This document shows positions 46,680-55,425 of a stretch of DNA of 64,000 bases, one piece after another. A program made the translations under genes and the position numbers. Source of the stretch: Acinetobacter colistiniresistens (GTDB taxonomy: Bacteria; Pseudomonadota; Gammaproteobacteria; Pseudomonadales; Moraxellaceae). The notes beneath the pieces are model-generated. The model was not told the DNA's origin. It did no database searches and saw only the letters and a list, made by a program, of their open reading frames with translations. Each line of letters opens with the position of its first letter. The stretch's first letter is position 1. The stretch is taken from positions 37,527 through 101,526 of the forward strand of contig NZ_KE340377.1 of the NCBI RefSeq assembly GCF_000413935.1. The letters run 5' to 3'.

Positions 46680-47507
46680 ATGAAAAATTTTAAAAATAAA
46701 GTCGCAGCGATCACCGGTGCAGGTTCTGGGATTGGACAGCAATTGGCAGTTTTATTGGCGAAGCAAGGCTGTCATTTGTCATTGAGTGATATCAATGAAA
46801 AAGGTTTAGCGCAAACTGTAGAATTAGTGAAACAGTATCCTGTCTCAGTCACCACCAAAGTGCTTGATGTTTCAGATCGCGATGCGGTGAAACAGTGGGC
46901 ACAAGAAACCGTGCAAGATCATGGTTCAGTCAATATGATCTTCAATAACGCAGGTGTTGCTTTAGGCTCAACCGTTGAAGGGGCAAGCTACGAAGATTTA
47001 GAGTGGATTGTGGGTATTAACTTCTGGGGCGTGGTGTACGGAACCAAAGAATTCCTGCCATTTATCAAACAAAGCAAAGATGGTCATATCATCAATATCT
47101 CTAGTATTTTTGGTTTGACCTCACAACCAACCCAATCGGCGTATAACGCAACTAAATTTGCGGTACGCGGTTTTACTGAATCATTACGTCAGGAATTGGA
47201 CATTGAGAAGGGCGGTGTCAGCTCACTCTGCGTACATCCGGGCGGGATTCGTACCAATATCGCCAAAGCAGCGAAAATGAATGACAGCTTGAAGAGTTTG
47301 GGGATGGACCCGAATAAATCGATCAAGCAATTCGACAAGTTCCTGCGCACTCCACCCGAAGAAGCAGCACGTCAAATTCTTAATGCAGTTTTGAAAGATA
47401 AACGCCGTTTATTGATTGGTACCGATGCCCGTATTGTGGATTCGTTCCAGCGTTTATTCCCAACGGGTTATCAACGGATTGCAGCGTTTGCAACCAAGAT
47501 GATGTAA
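46680..47507 (+). CDS. Short-chain dehydrogenase/reductase
   Basis: The 275-residue SDR enzyme shows the cofactor motif TGAGSGIGQ (~13-21), NNAGVALGS, catalytic Ser in INISSIFGL, and YNATKFAVRGF with Tyr and Lys in the YxxxK pattern, followed by LSHPGG-like CVHPGGIRTNI. It probably acts on a lipid-type or hydroxyl substrate, but nothing adjacent names it. It sits under a strong promoter overlapped by a TetR-type operator, so it should be inducible. Confidence 0.92.
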   Translation: MKNFKNKVAAITGAGSGIGQQLAVLLAKQGCHLSLSDINEKGLAQTVELVKQYPVSVTTKVLDVSDRDAVKQWAQETVQDHGSVNMIFNNAGVALGSTVEGASYEDLEWIVGINFWGVVYGTKEFLPFIKQSKDGHIINISSIFGLTSQPTQSAYNATKFAVRGFTESLRQELDIEKGGVSSLCVHPGGIRTNIAKAAKMNDSLKSLGMDPNKSIKQFDKFLRTPPEEAARQILNAVLKDKRRLLIGTDARIVDSFQRLFPTGYQRIAAFATKMM

Positions 47508-47519
47508 GTTGTTAGCATG

Positions 47520-47550
47520 AAAAAAGCCATTCTCTGAGAATGGCTTTTTT
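47520..47550. terminator. Bidirectional terminator
   Basis: AAAAAAGCCATTCT (47520-47533) pairs with AGAATGGCTTTTTT (47537-47550), loop CTG. It lies between the convergent SDR and MATE genes. Confidence 0.9.
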
Positions 47551-47569
47551 ATATCAGTAAAAAGATGCT

Positions 47570-48937
47570 TTAGATCAGTACTTTAATCTTGGTCTTTTTC
47601 CAAAAGAATTGATAATAAAATGCTTGGAAGACACATAGACTCACAAAGGAAAGTGCGTAAGCAATCCAGATGCCTGTTAAGCCCCAAAGTGAGCTAAACC
47701 AATAGGCACACGGCACTTCGATCAGCAGAATGGTGAAAATATTGATCAGCATCGGGATGTTAACCGCACCGCTGGCCCGCATGATTGAGGCAAAAATGGC
47801 ACTGGCTCCAAAGAACAGAATCGACCAGAGCACGATAAATAACAGCTGTTGGCCCAGTTCAATTACGCTGTGATCGGTAATAAACAGCGCCATTAAATAT
47901 TTTGAAAACAAATAGGCTAAGACAATCAACGTGCCTGTAAATAACAGATTCATGCCCAAAGCGGTACGGGTGACTTTGGCCAATAAATCGGGTTTACCTG
48001 CGCCAATCGCTTGTGCAGCAAAGATCGAGGCAGCAATTGAAATCGACAGCGCTGGAAATTGAATATAGTTCAGCACCTGATTGACTGCACCATAGGCTGC
48101 TGTGGCATGTGCACCGTAATGGTTAATCAGGCCAATAATCACCAGACCTGCTAAGGAGGTGGTGACCATCTGAATACCCGTTGGAATTCCAAGTTTTAGA
48201 ATTAATTTACTGAGCTCGGCATCATGACGAATATGTTGCAGCAATAGACGGTCGATCTTTAACGGATGATTTTTATAGTTCAGATAAATTGCTAAGAAAG
48301 TCAGCACCGCGGCATAACCGATAATGGTTGCAATCGCAGGGGCAACAATACCTAAAGCCGGAAAACCAAAGTAACCTTTTAGCAAAACAGGCGTCACGCC
48401 TAAACCAATCAAGCTGGTCAGGCTCAGGGCAATCAAAGGGGTTACGCTATCGCCAACACCTCGTAAAATCGAGGTGTAAATAATATAGACGAACAGTAAG
48501 GGGCTACCCACCAACATCCATTGTACATAAGGCAAGGACAGATGCATGACTTTAGGATCTGTGCCAAGGAGCTCTAAAATATGTTTGGCAAAGATTAAAC
48601 CCAGTACCGCAATGATACTGCCCCCGATCAGGGTCATAAATACGGTAGAGCCAATCACGGAGCGGACTTTTTCCAGATTCTGTGCCCCCCATGCCTGTCC
48701 AATCAGTACCGTGCTGCCTGCGGAAACTCCAATCACAAAGGCCAGTAAAAAGAACAGGATGGGGAAGAAGACCGAGACTGCGGCAATGGCATTGACCCCC
48801 ATCATTTGACCGACAAAGATGGTATTAATCGTGCCTGACAGGTTTTGTAAAATATTGGTGGCAATCAGCGGCACCAGAAACACAAAAAAGGTTTTCCAGA
48901 GATTCGGTTGCATCACCAGAGGTTGGCGTGGTGTCAT
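47570..48937 (-). CDS. MATE family efflux transporter
   Basis: The 455-residue membrane protein has twelve predicted helices in two MATE halves (LWKTFFVFLVPLIATNILQN, NTIFVGQMMGVNAIAAVSVF, GSTVLIGQAWGAQNLEKVRS; second half QFPALSISIAASIFAAQAIG). MATE proteins export cationic drugs or metabolites using Na+ or H+ gradients. The substrate cannot be told from the sequence. It is preceded, about 100 bases away on the same strand, by the aminotransferase gene. Confidence 0.93.
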   Translation of the reverse strand: MTPRQPLVMQPNLWKTFFVFLVPLIATNILQNLSGTINTIFVGQMMGVNAIAAVSVFFPILFFLLAFVIGVSAGSTVLIGQAWGAQNLEKVRSVIGSTVFMTLIGGSIIAVLGLIFAKHILELLGTDPKVMHLSLPYVQWMLVGSPLLFVYIIYTSILRGVGDSVTPLIALSLTSLIGLGVTPVLLKGYFGFPALGIVAPAIATIIGYAAVLTFLAIYLNYKNHPLKIDRLLLQHIRHDAELSKLILKLGIPTGIQMVTTSLAGLVIIGLINHYGAHATAAYGAVNQVLNYIQFPALSISIAASIFAAQAIGAGKPDLLAKVTRTALGMNLLFTGTLIVLAYLFSKYLMALFITDHSVIELGQQLLFIVLWSILFFGASAIFASIMRASGAVNIPMLINIFTILLIEVPCAYWFSSLWGLTGIWIAYALSFVSLCVFQAFYYQFFWKKTKIKVLI

Positions 48938-49034
48938 TCAATTTCCTTCACGCTTCATCCTGAAACGATTGTATTTTTGTCAACATAACATTCTCAGTTG
49001 TGTTGAAGATGAGGGTTCAGTTTCTTTTTGTTGA

Positions 49035-50189
49035 TCAACATTGTACGAGAATTTCACCGGCACGTTGTAATGTTTGATCGGTCTTGGCGAAGCAGAAGCG
49101 AATCAGTCGCAGTGATTCAGGTGCCTGCTGATAAAACACTGAAATTGGAATGGCCACAATTTTGTGTTGCTCGGCAAGAAATTGGCACATCTCGACATCA
49201 TTGAGATCAGGGCGAATGTTGCTGTAATCCAGATTCTGGAAATAAGTCCCTGGGGAGGGAATAAAGTTAAAACGCGAGTTTTGAATCTGGGTATTGAACA
49301 TGTCACGCTTGGCCTGATAAAAGCTTGGCAATTGCTGAATATGCTCAGGATGCTGCTGCATATAGTTGGCCAATGCAATCTGGCACGGGGTAGTGCCACA
49401 GAAATTGGCAAACTGATAAATCTGGCGAAATAGACGCATGAGTTGTGGTGCAGCAACACAATAGCCTGTTTTCCAGCCTGTGACATGATAGGTTTTGCCG
49501 AAAGAACCAATCACGAAACTGCGTTCACGTAATTCAGGGAATTGCAGTGCACTATGGTGTTTTTGCCCATCAAAAATCAGATGTTCATAGACTTCATCGG
49601 ACAATACCACGATATTTTTATCTTGGATCAGCTCAATCAGTTGGCGCCAATCCTGTTCTGACCAGATCGCACCTGTTGGATTGTGTGGCGTGTTGACAAT
49701 AATCATGCGGGTGTTGCTATTGATACTGTCTTTGACCTTCTGCCAGTTCACCTGAAAGCTGGGTGCTTCTAAATGAATATGCACTGATTTTCCACCTGCC
49801 AACTGAACCGCAGGGGCATAGCTGTCATAGCTTGGGTCGAAAATAATCACTTCATCGCCTGCATGGATACAGGCTTGAATGGCACAGAAAATCGCAATGG
49901 TCGCGCCTGGGGTGATGGTGATTTCAGTGACTGGGTCGAGTTGCAGTTGATCACGTGCTAAGAATTGTGTCGCCAGTTGCTGTCTTAAAGCCAGTACGCC
50001 GTCACCTGCAGGGTATTGGTTATAGCCTGAAAGCGTGGCTTGGCTTAGTGCTTCGAGTAGGGCTGGCGGGGCTGGAAAATCGGGGAAGCCTTGGGAGAGA
50101 TTCAGGGCATTGAGTCGTTGTGCGAGTTCAGTCATGACGCTAAAGATGGTCACGCCTTGGCTAGGGAGTTTTGACTGAAGTTGCAACAT
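49035..50189 (-). CDS. PLP-dependent methionine aminotransferase (YbdL-like)
   Basis: The 384-residue class I/II aminotransferase has NLSQGFPDFPAPPALLEALS, the N-terminal phrase of the YbdL/kynurenine aminotransferase branch. It also has NTPHNPTGAIW, SDEVYEHLIFDG and the PLP Lys232 in GSFGKTYHVTGWKTGY. E. coli YbdL acts best on methionine, hence the call; histidine, phenylalanine or kynurenine are alternatives. Confidence 0.88.
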   Translation of the reverse strand: MLQLQSKLPSQGVTIFSVMTELAQRLNALNLSQGFPDFPAPPALLEALSQATLSGYNQYPAGDGVLALRQQLATQFLARDQLQLDPVTEITITPGATIAIFCAIQACIHAGDEVIIFDPSYDSYAPAVQLAGGKSVHIHLEAPSFQVNWQKVKDSINSNTRMIIVNTPHNPTGAIWSEQDWRQLIELIQDKNIVVLSDEVYEHLIFDGQKHHSALQFPELRERSFVIGSFGKTYHVTGWKTGYCVAAPQLMRLFRQIYQFANFCGTTPCQIALANYMQQHPEHIQQLPSFYQAKRDMFNTQIQNSRFNFIPSPGTYFQNLDYSNIRPDLNDVEMCQFLAEQHKIVAIPISVFYQQAPESLRLIRFCFAKTDQTLQRAGEILVQC

Positions 50190-50282
50190 GATTGAAATGA
50201 CCTATAGAATTTTAATGGATTATGTATTTTGATGGTGTCTTACCGAGAGCTTATCTAATTTCAGGATAAGCCTTCAGCTGGA

Positions 50283-50407
50283 GTTACTTTGGTTTCGCCC
50301 AAAGTAACCAAAAGCATTGTCATTCGCAAAACCTGTTCACTTCTTGCATTGGTTTTATTACATCGCAGAAACAGCACTTAATTGAAATCACGCAGGTTGC
50401 GAATGAC
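50283..50407 (+). repeat. Structured two-hairpin repeat, copy B
   Basis: A 10-bp hairpin GTTACTTTGG (50283-50292) / CCAAAGTAAC (50299-50308) with loop TTTCGC is followed by GTCATTCGCAAAACCTG (50319-50335) paired with CAGGTTGCGAATGAC (50393-50407) around 57 bases. Same architecture as copy A at 34312-34442. The enclosed regions share TTCA and CGCAGAA blocks. It lies in the 272-base gap between the aminotransferase start and the DUF445 gene end. Confidence 0.8.
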
Positions 50408-50461
50408 TTTTTTCGCGTATCTTATTGATGACAGGTTTTTGTAGTCAATATTGATGCTATA

Positions 50462-51769
50462 TTACAAAACATTTTCAACAATGGCACGTATCACACCGAG
50501 TGCTAAACCAATAAAGGCACCGACAATCACACCATTGACGCGGATCATATGCAAATCACCGCCCACCTCGCTTTCGATTTTGGCAATCATTTCTCGTGAA
50601 TCCCACTCATGAATCCGTTCACTGATATAACGAATGATCTTGTCGCTATATTGCTCACTGAAATTAATGGCTAAGCCGACCATTTTTTCATTCAGTACCT
50701 GACGTACTTTTTCATTTTGAATCAGACTTTCACCGAGTTGCTGGATCGCCGCCTGTAGGTTAGTGGCAATGCCTGAATCTTGCTGCATTAAATCGGTTTT
50801 GATGGCATCACATAATATCCCCACCGCACCACTGATAAAATTCAGGACCTGTGGGCTATCAAGCAGTGCATCTTTACCACGATTTAAACGCTGGCTGGCT
50901 TCACTGTCGGGTTCTGCCAGTTCCAGCATCAGGTTATGGGTGGTGGCTTCAATATCCTGACGCCATGGATGATCTGGGTTGGCCAGCATCGACTCAACTT
51001 TTTCAATCAGAGAGTCAATGGTGCGTTGCTGTACATCAATGCCGATCCAGCTTGCGCCTTTGGCCAGCTTCCAGACCCCTAATTCTTGGAATAATTTACG
51101 TGATAAATCACGTGCTTCTTCCGGATGTGACACCATCCATTCATGTGCCAGATCGAGTCCACGTTGTAGCACATCTTGATGGAAATCATTTTCCAGTACA
51201 GCGCGCAGCATTTCACTGGCCAGTTTATTGACCTTGGTACTTCTGACCCACTGCACACTGTTGTTCTGGACGAAGTGTGCAATTTGCTCTTGGCTGACAA
51301 ATTCAAAGATTCTCGGCACGGTGTGCTGAATCATCTGCACCACTTGCTGATTGTTTTTGGGACTGGCTAACCATTGACCTACAGCCAAACTGATATCAGC
51401 ATTTTGTAGACTGCGTTGCACGATCTGTGGGGAAAGAAAATTTTCCTGTACAAAGCGACCCATTGACTCGGCAATACGGGCCTTATTGCGTGGGATAATT
51501 TCGGTGTGGTCACGCAACAGTTTGGGTAGCGGCATTCTGCCAAAAGGATTACGGAATAACACAGTGACCGCATACCAGTCCGCCAAGCCACCGACCACAC
51601 CTGCTTCCGCGCCGAGCATGAAAATATGGATGAGCCATTTATATTCAGGCAGAAAGTGCGCCGCGACCATTAAAGCGATCCATGACACCACTGCAATGAT
51701 CAGTGCCATGGTGGCGAAGTATTTACTTCGTTGTAAGCTCGGGACGTGGATTTCTTCGACTGAACTCAT
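50462..51769 (-). CDS. DUF445 family membrane protein
   Basis: The 435-residue protein has an N-terminal membrane hairpin (~17-60; MALIIAVVSWIALMVAAHFL, HIFMLGAEAGVVGGLADWYA), a long helical domain and a C-terminal membrane helix (MIRVNGVIVGAFIGLALGVI). The phrases AVTVLFRNPFGRMPLPKLLR DHTEIIPRNK and LSPQIVQRSL are those of the YjiN/DUF445 family, whose function is unknown. It is followed upstream on the same strand by a lipoprotein gene only 17 bases away. Confidence 0.9.
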   Translation of the reverse strand: MSSVEEIHVPSLQRSKYFATMALIIAVVSWIALMVAAHFLPEYKWLIHIFMLGAEAGVVGGLADWYAVTVLFRNPFGRMPLPKLLRDHTEIIPRNKARIAESMGRFVQENFLSPQIVQRSLQNADISLAVGQWLASPKNNQQVVQMIQHTVPRIFEFVSQEQIAHFVQNNSVQWVRSTKVNKLASEMLRAVLENDFHQDVLQRGLDLAHEWMVSHPEEARDLSRKLFQELGVWKLAKGASWIGIDVQQRTIDSLIEKVESMLANPDHPWRQDIEATTHNLMLELAEPDSEASQRLNRGKDALLDSPQVLNFISGAVGILCDAIKTDLMQQDSGIATNLQAAIQQLGESLIQNEKVRQVLNEKMVGLAINFSEQYSDKIIRYISERIHEWDSREMIAKIESEVGGDLHMIRVNGVIVGAFIGLALGVIRAIVENVL

Positions 51770-51786
51770 GGAGTCATCCTTTTAAT

Positions 51787-52344
51787 TTATTTTTTATTTT
51801 GAGGCGGTGCAGGGGGCTGCAACACTTCTCCTGTCGGGCTCAAGCCATATTTTGGCCCTAAAGACTGCAAAATCATTTGAGCATCAAAGGCATCAGGAGA
51901 TTGCTGCTGTGTCTTAAAGCACTCGATAGTATACGACACTTGAATTGGATCAAGATTGACCACTTGTGGGGTATCGTAGAATGGATCCGGCCAAAAGGCA
52001 GGATGACGACGATAATAGCCATAAGGGTAATACGATGGCGTCGGATAAATCACGGCTTGGCGCGGTGTCTTATGGCGGGCATTACTTGGATCATCCACCA
52101 CACTAAAATAACGGAAACCATTTTTAACCGTAGTTTGTGCGGCTTTAAGCAAGGTAATTTCCTCAGCCGTACCATAACTCAAGTTATTGTCTGCTTGGAA
52201 ACCGACACGGTAAGTTTTGTTATTTAACGGATAAGTGGTGAATTGGCCCAGTTGGTCAAAGGTTCTGGGTTTGGAGGGAACCGTTGCACATCCTGCAAAT
52301 GTCAGTGCGACAAGCAGCGGGGTGCATATTAATACGCTTTTCAT
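51787..52344 (-). CDS. CC0125/CC1285-like lipoprotein
   Basis: The 185-residue protein has a lipoprotein signal (LTFAGC, Cys ~19). It then has TYRVGFQADNNLSYGTAEEI and ITLLKAAQTTVKNGFRYFSV, which resembles the CC0125/CC1285 lipoprotein family of unknown function. A Tyr/Pro-rich segment (YPTPSYYPYGYYRRHPAFWP) and a Pro-rich C-terminus are noteworthy. It is probably co-transcribed with DUF445. Confidence 0.8.
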   Translation of the reverse strand: MKSVLICTPLLVALTFAGCATVPSKPRTFDQLGQFTTYPLNNKTYRVGFQADNNLSYGTAEEITLLKAAQTTVKNGFRYFSVVDDPSNARHKTPRQAVIYPTPSYYPYGYYRRHPAFWPDPFYDTPQVVNLDPIQVSYTIECFKTQQQSPDAFDAQMILQSLGPKYGLSPTGEVLQPPAPPQNKK

Positions 52345-52380
52345 ATGCCATTCCTATGTACAGTGTCGAGGGGAATCGAC

Positions 52381-52920
52381 TTAAAAACTGCTATTCGGTT
52401 GAGTTAAAAACTCCAATTCTTCAGCGGTTGAGTGACGTCCTAATAGTGCATTGCGATGCGGATAACGCCCAAAACGATCAATGATCACTTTGTGCTTTTT
52501 CTCAAAGCTTAGATTTATTTCATTGCCTAAGCGTTGAAATAATTTCAGGGCAAATTCATGCATGCGTTTGGATTCACTATGCATAAACGGCATATAAAGG
52601 AAGGAGCGTTGCTCTGGGCTGAGTTGTGCGTCCAGCTGTAAGCTAATGGCCTCTTGTGCCAATGCGAGTGCAAGGCTGTCATAAGCAAAAGCGTGGGCTT
52701 GATCCCGATATAAATTTCGGGAGAATTGGTCGAGTATAATAATTTCCGCCAAGCGCCCTTCAGCTGTTTCACGCCATGACCACAGCTCGGCCTGAGCGGC
52801 CTGATGATGAATCTCTGCAAAGGACGCGCGAATTTTTGCATCAAAATCATCACTTTTAGCAAACCAAAGTGAACGATGGTCAGGGTCAAACCAAAAATTA
52901 AGAATGTCTTGCGCTTGCAT
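52381..52920 (-). CDS. DUF924 family protein
   Basis: The 179-residue helical protein has the DUF924 signature throughout: QDILNFWFDPDHRSLWFAKSDDFD near the start, IILDQFSRNLYRDQAHAFAYD, FLYMPFMHSE and DRFGRYPHRNALLGR. The family has a TPR-like fold and no assigned role. ATG 52918-52920 is preferred to an upstream GTG because the family begins just before ILNFWF. Confidence 0.9.
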   Translation of the reverse strand: MQAQDILNFWFDPDHRSLWFAKSDDFDAKIRASFAEIHHQAAQAELWSWRETAEGRLAEIIILDQFSRNLYRDQAHAFAYDSLALALAQEAISLQLDAQLSPEQRSFLYMPFMHSESKRMHEFALKLFQRLGNEINLSFEKKHKVIIDRFGRYPHRNALLGRHSTAEELEFLTQPNSSF

Positions 52921-53148
52921 GGGGGAGTATCCACTGGAAGATTTATTTTTTAATAAAATCACAATTTCAGCGTGTCTTATGTAACAAGATTGTGATAAAA
53001 ATTGCCAAACTAAATCAGATGACTAGATTGTAATTGTCGTTATAATTGGCTGAGTCGAAGGGATTGGCATGCAGATCATGCCTGTAGAATCGACGACGTC
53101 GTTACCATGCATGTGGTCGGCTGATCCTGAATAAGCGAGCAATAGAAT

Positions 53149-54723
53149 ATGAATCAACCCAGCCTTACTTCCTCTGTGATACCAACTTGGGTAGATGCCT
53201 CGCTATTAAAGGGGATGTTACGTGGCATTGAGCGTGAAAGCCTGCGGATGCAAAGTAATGGATTTTTATCACAAAAAAATCATCCAGAAGCGCTCGGTTC
53301 AGCTCTGACACATCCATATATTACGACGGATTATTCAGAAGCATTGATGGAGTTTATCACCACGCCACAAACAACGATTGCGGCGGCACTCAATGAACTG
53401 AGTGATATTCATAGTATCGTCCATGAGCAACTGGAAGATGGCGAACGCTTATGGCCTCTGTCGATGCCCTGTATGCTGGATGATAACGAAGAAAATATTA
53501 AACTGGCACAATATGGCAGTTCCAATATTGGTCGCTTTAAAACCTTATATCGTCGTGGTTTAGGTGTGCGTTATGGTCGCCGTATGCAGACCATTTCCGG
53601 GGTGCATTATAATTTATCTTTTCCAGAACAATTATTTGCGCTTTTGCAGCAGCATGAAAGCAACCCACAATTAAAACAGCTCAGCCTGCAAGATTATCGT
53701 AGTCACCGCTATTTCGGTTTGATCCGCAACTTTATTCGTTTGATTCCTTTGGTGATGTATATGCTGGGTGCGAGCCCATCGGTATGCCGCTGTTTTCTGA
53801 CTGGCCGTCAGCACCATTTACAACCCTTAGTAAAGGGTACGCTCTATTTACCTGAAGCAACCGCTTTACGGATGGGGCGTTTGGGCTATCAAAACTCAGC
53901 GCAAAAAGAGCTTGGCATTCATTATAACGACCTGCATGATTATCTGGATGGCTTACAAAAAGCCGTGCATACGCCATATCCAGAGTTTACGGCACTGGGC
54001 CTCAACGATGAGCAGGGTGAGCCGATTCAGATCAATGATCATGTGCTACAGATTGAAAATGAATACTACAGTCTGGTACGCCCTAAACAGGTACCACAAG
54101 CGGGTGAAACACCATCACAAGCCTTAAAAAATCGTGGTGTGGGTTATGTCGAATTACGTGCAGTGGATGTGAATCCGTATAGTGCGATTGGGATTGATGA
54201 AATTTCGGCAGGCTTCCTTGAAAGTCTGGCGTTGTACTGTTTGCTCAAAGACAGTCCAGATTTATTTGCTGAAGAACAAGAGCAGATTGACCGCAATCAA
54301 ACAGAAGTGGTCAATCGTGGTCGTGCAGCAGATGCCAAGATCGAAGAGGGAGACCACTCGATTGCACTAAAAGACTGGGCACAAACCCATTTAAATGCGA
54401 TTCAAGACTGTGCCAAGCTATTAGACCAAATGGATGGCACACAGCTGTATCAAGATGCGATCCAAGTGATGCAGCAGCGCCTAGACCATGTCGAAAATAC
54501 CCCTTCGGCTCATGTGATTGCAGATACCTTGCAGCATGGCGGCACATGGAATTTTGGCAGTGTCATGGCGCAGCAACATGTTGATCATTATGACCAACAT
54601 CCACTCAGTGAAGAACGCAAACATTATTTTGAACAATTGGCGCAAACATCGTTGCAAAAACAGGCGCAACTTGAACAAGATAACGACATGAGTTTTGAAC
54701 AATATCTTGCACAATACCGTTAA
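53149..54723 (+). CDS. gshA: Glutamate-cysteine ligase
   Basis: GshA makes gamma-glutamylcysteine for glutathione. The 524-residue proteobacterial-type ligase has RGIERESLRMQSNGFLSQKN near its start, TDYSEALMEFITTP, MPCMLDD, SGVHYNLSFPE, NRGVGYVELRAVDVNPYSAIG and MSFEQYLAQYR at the end. Length and motifs are standard. It is followed by dsbB 18 bases later, giving a thiol/disulfide-themed pair. Confidence 0.96.
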   Translation: MNQPSLTSSVIPTWVDASLLKGMLRGIERESLRMQSNGFLSQKNHPEALGSALTHPYITTDYSEALMEFITTPQTTIAAALNELSDIHSIVHEQLEDGERLWPLSMPCMLDDNEENIKLAQYGSSNIGRFKTLYRRGLGVRYGRRMQTISGVHYNLSFPEQLFALLQQHESNPQLKQLSLQDYRSHRYFGLIRNFIRLIPLVMYMLGASPSVCRCFLTGRQHHLQPLVKGTLYLPEATALRMGRLGYQNSAQKELGIHYNDLHDYLDGLQKAVHTPYPEFTALGLNDEQGEPIQINDHVLQIENEYYSLVRPKQVPQAGETPSQALKNRGVGYVELRAVDVNPYSAIGIDEISAGFLESLALYCLLKDSPDLFAEEQEQIDRNQTEVVNRGRAADAKIEEGDHSIALKDWAQTHLNAIQDCAKLLDQMDGTQLYQDAIQVMQQRLDHVENTPSAHVIADTLQHGGTWNFGSVMAQQHVDHYDQHPLSEERKHYFEQLAQTSLQKQAQLEQDNDMSFEQYLAQYR

Positions 54724-54741
54724 AATTTTAGAGGACTTCCC

Positions 54742-55248
54742 ATGCGATGGAATTACCGCCTAGTCAGCGCTGTTTTGGTACTGACCAGCATCATTGGTAT
54801 CTCATTTGCGTTGTATCTAGAGCATGTGCAAGGTTTAAACCCTTGTCCATTGTGTATTTTCCAACGTATCGGCTTGATTATAATGGGTTTGATTGCCCTC
54901 GTTGCCTTTATTCATAATCCGGTTTCGAGTGCATTCAAACGTTTTTATGCTTTCTTGGCGACCGTATCAATTGGCTGGTCAGTTGCCGTCGCAGCACGCC
55001 ATATCTGGTTGCAGCATTTACCTGCTGACCAAGTGCCAAGCTGTGGGCCGGGTTTAGATTATCTGGTTGATGTGTTGCCGATGAAGGCGGTATTACAGGA
55101 AGTGCTTTCAGGTTCTGGTGAGTGTGCAGTGATTGACTGGACGTTCTTGGGACAATCTTTGCCAGTTTGGTCTTTGTTGTATTTCAGCCTGATTTTATTG
55201 ATCTGCTTATGGCAGCTGTTTAGAAACTACGGGGTTGCTGCAAAATAA
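54742..55248 (+). CDS. dsbB: Disulfide bond formation protein DsbB
   Basis: DsbB reoxidises DsbA using quinones. The 168-residue protein has four transmembrane helices, the first redox pair Cys35/Cys38 in NPCPLCIFQR and the second pair Cys101/Cys128 in the second periplasmic loop (VPSCGPGLDY; GSGECAVIDW). It lies 18 bases after gshA and is followed by a terminator. Confidence 0.96.
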   Translation: MRWNYRLVSAVLVLTSIIGISFALYLEHVQGLNPCPLCIFQRIGLIIMGLIALVAFIHNPVSSAFKRFYAFLATVSIGWSVAVAARHIWLQHLPADQVPSCGPGLDYLVDVLPMKAVLQEVLSGSGECAVIDWTFLGQSLPVWSLLYFSLILLICLWQLFRNYGVAAK

Positions 55249-55271
55249 CAGCATGCATCTGTACTCGCTGG

Positions 55272-55309
55272 ATAAAGCCCGAAATGTGAATGCATATTTC
55301 GGGCTTTAT
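55272..55309 (+). terminator. Rho-independent terminator after dsbB
   Basis: ATAAAGCCCGAAAT (55272-55285) pairs perfectly with ATTTCGGGCTTTAT (55296-55309), 10-base loop. It separates the gshA-dsbB unit from the T6SS island. Confidence 0.8.
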
Positions 55310-55425
55310 ATTCTCTATAACTAAACAAGTTGTGCCATTTTGTTGCTTGAACGCTTTTTTTATGGACAGATAAGTCTGTTTTTTGTAAAGTTCAGCCAAA
55401 TCCCAGCACAATCCGATTATAAAAA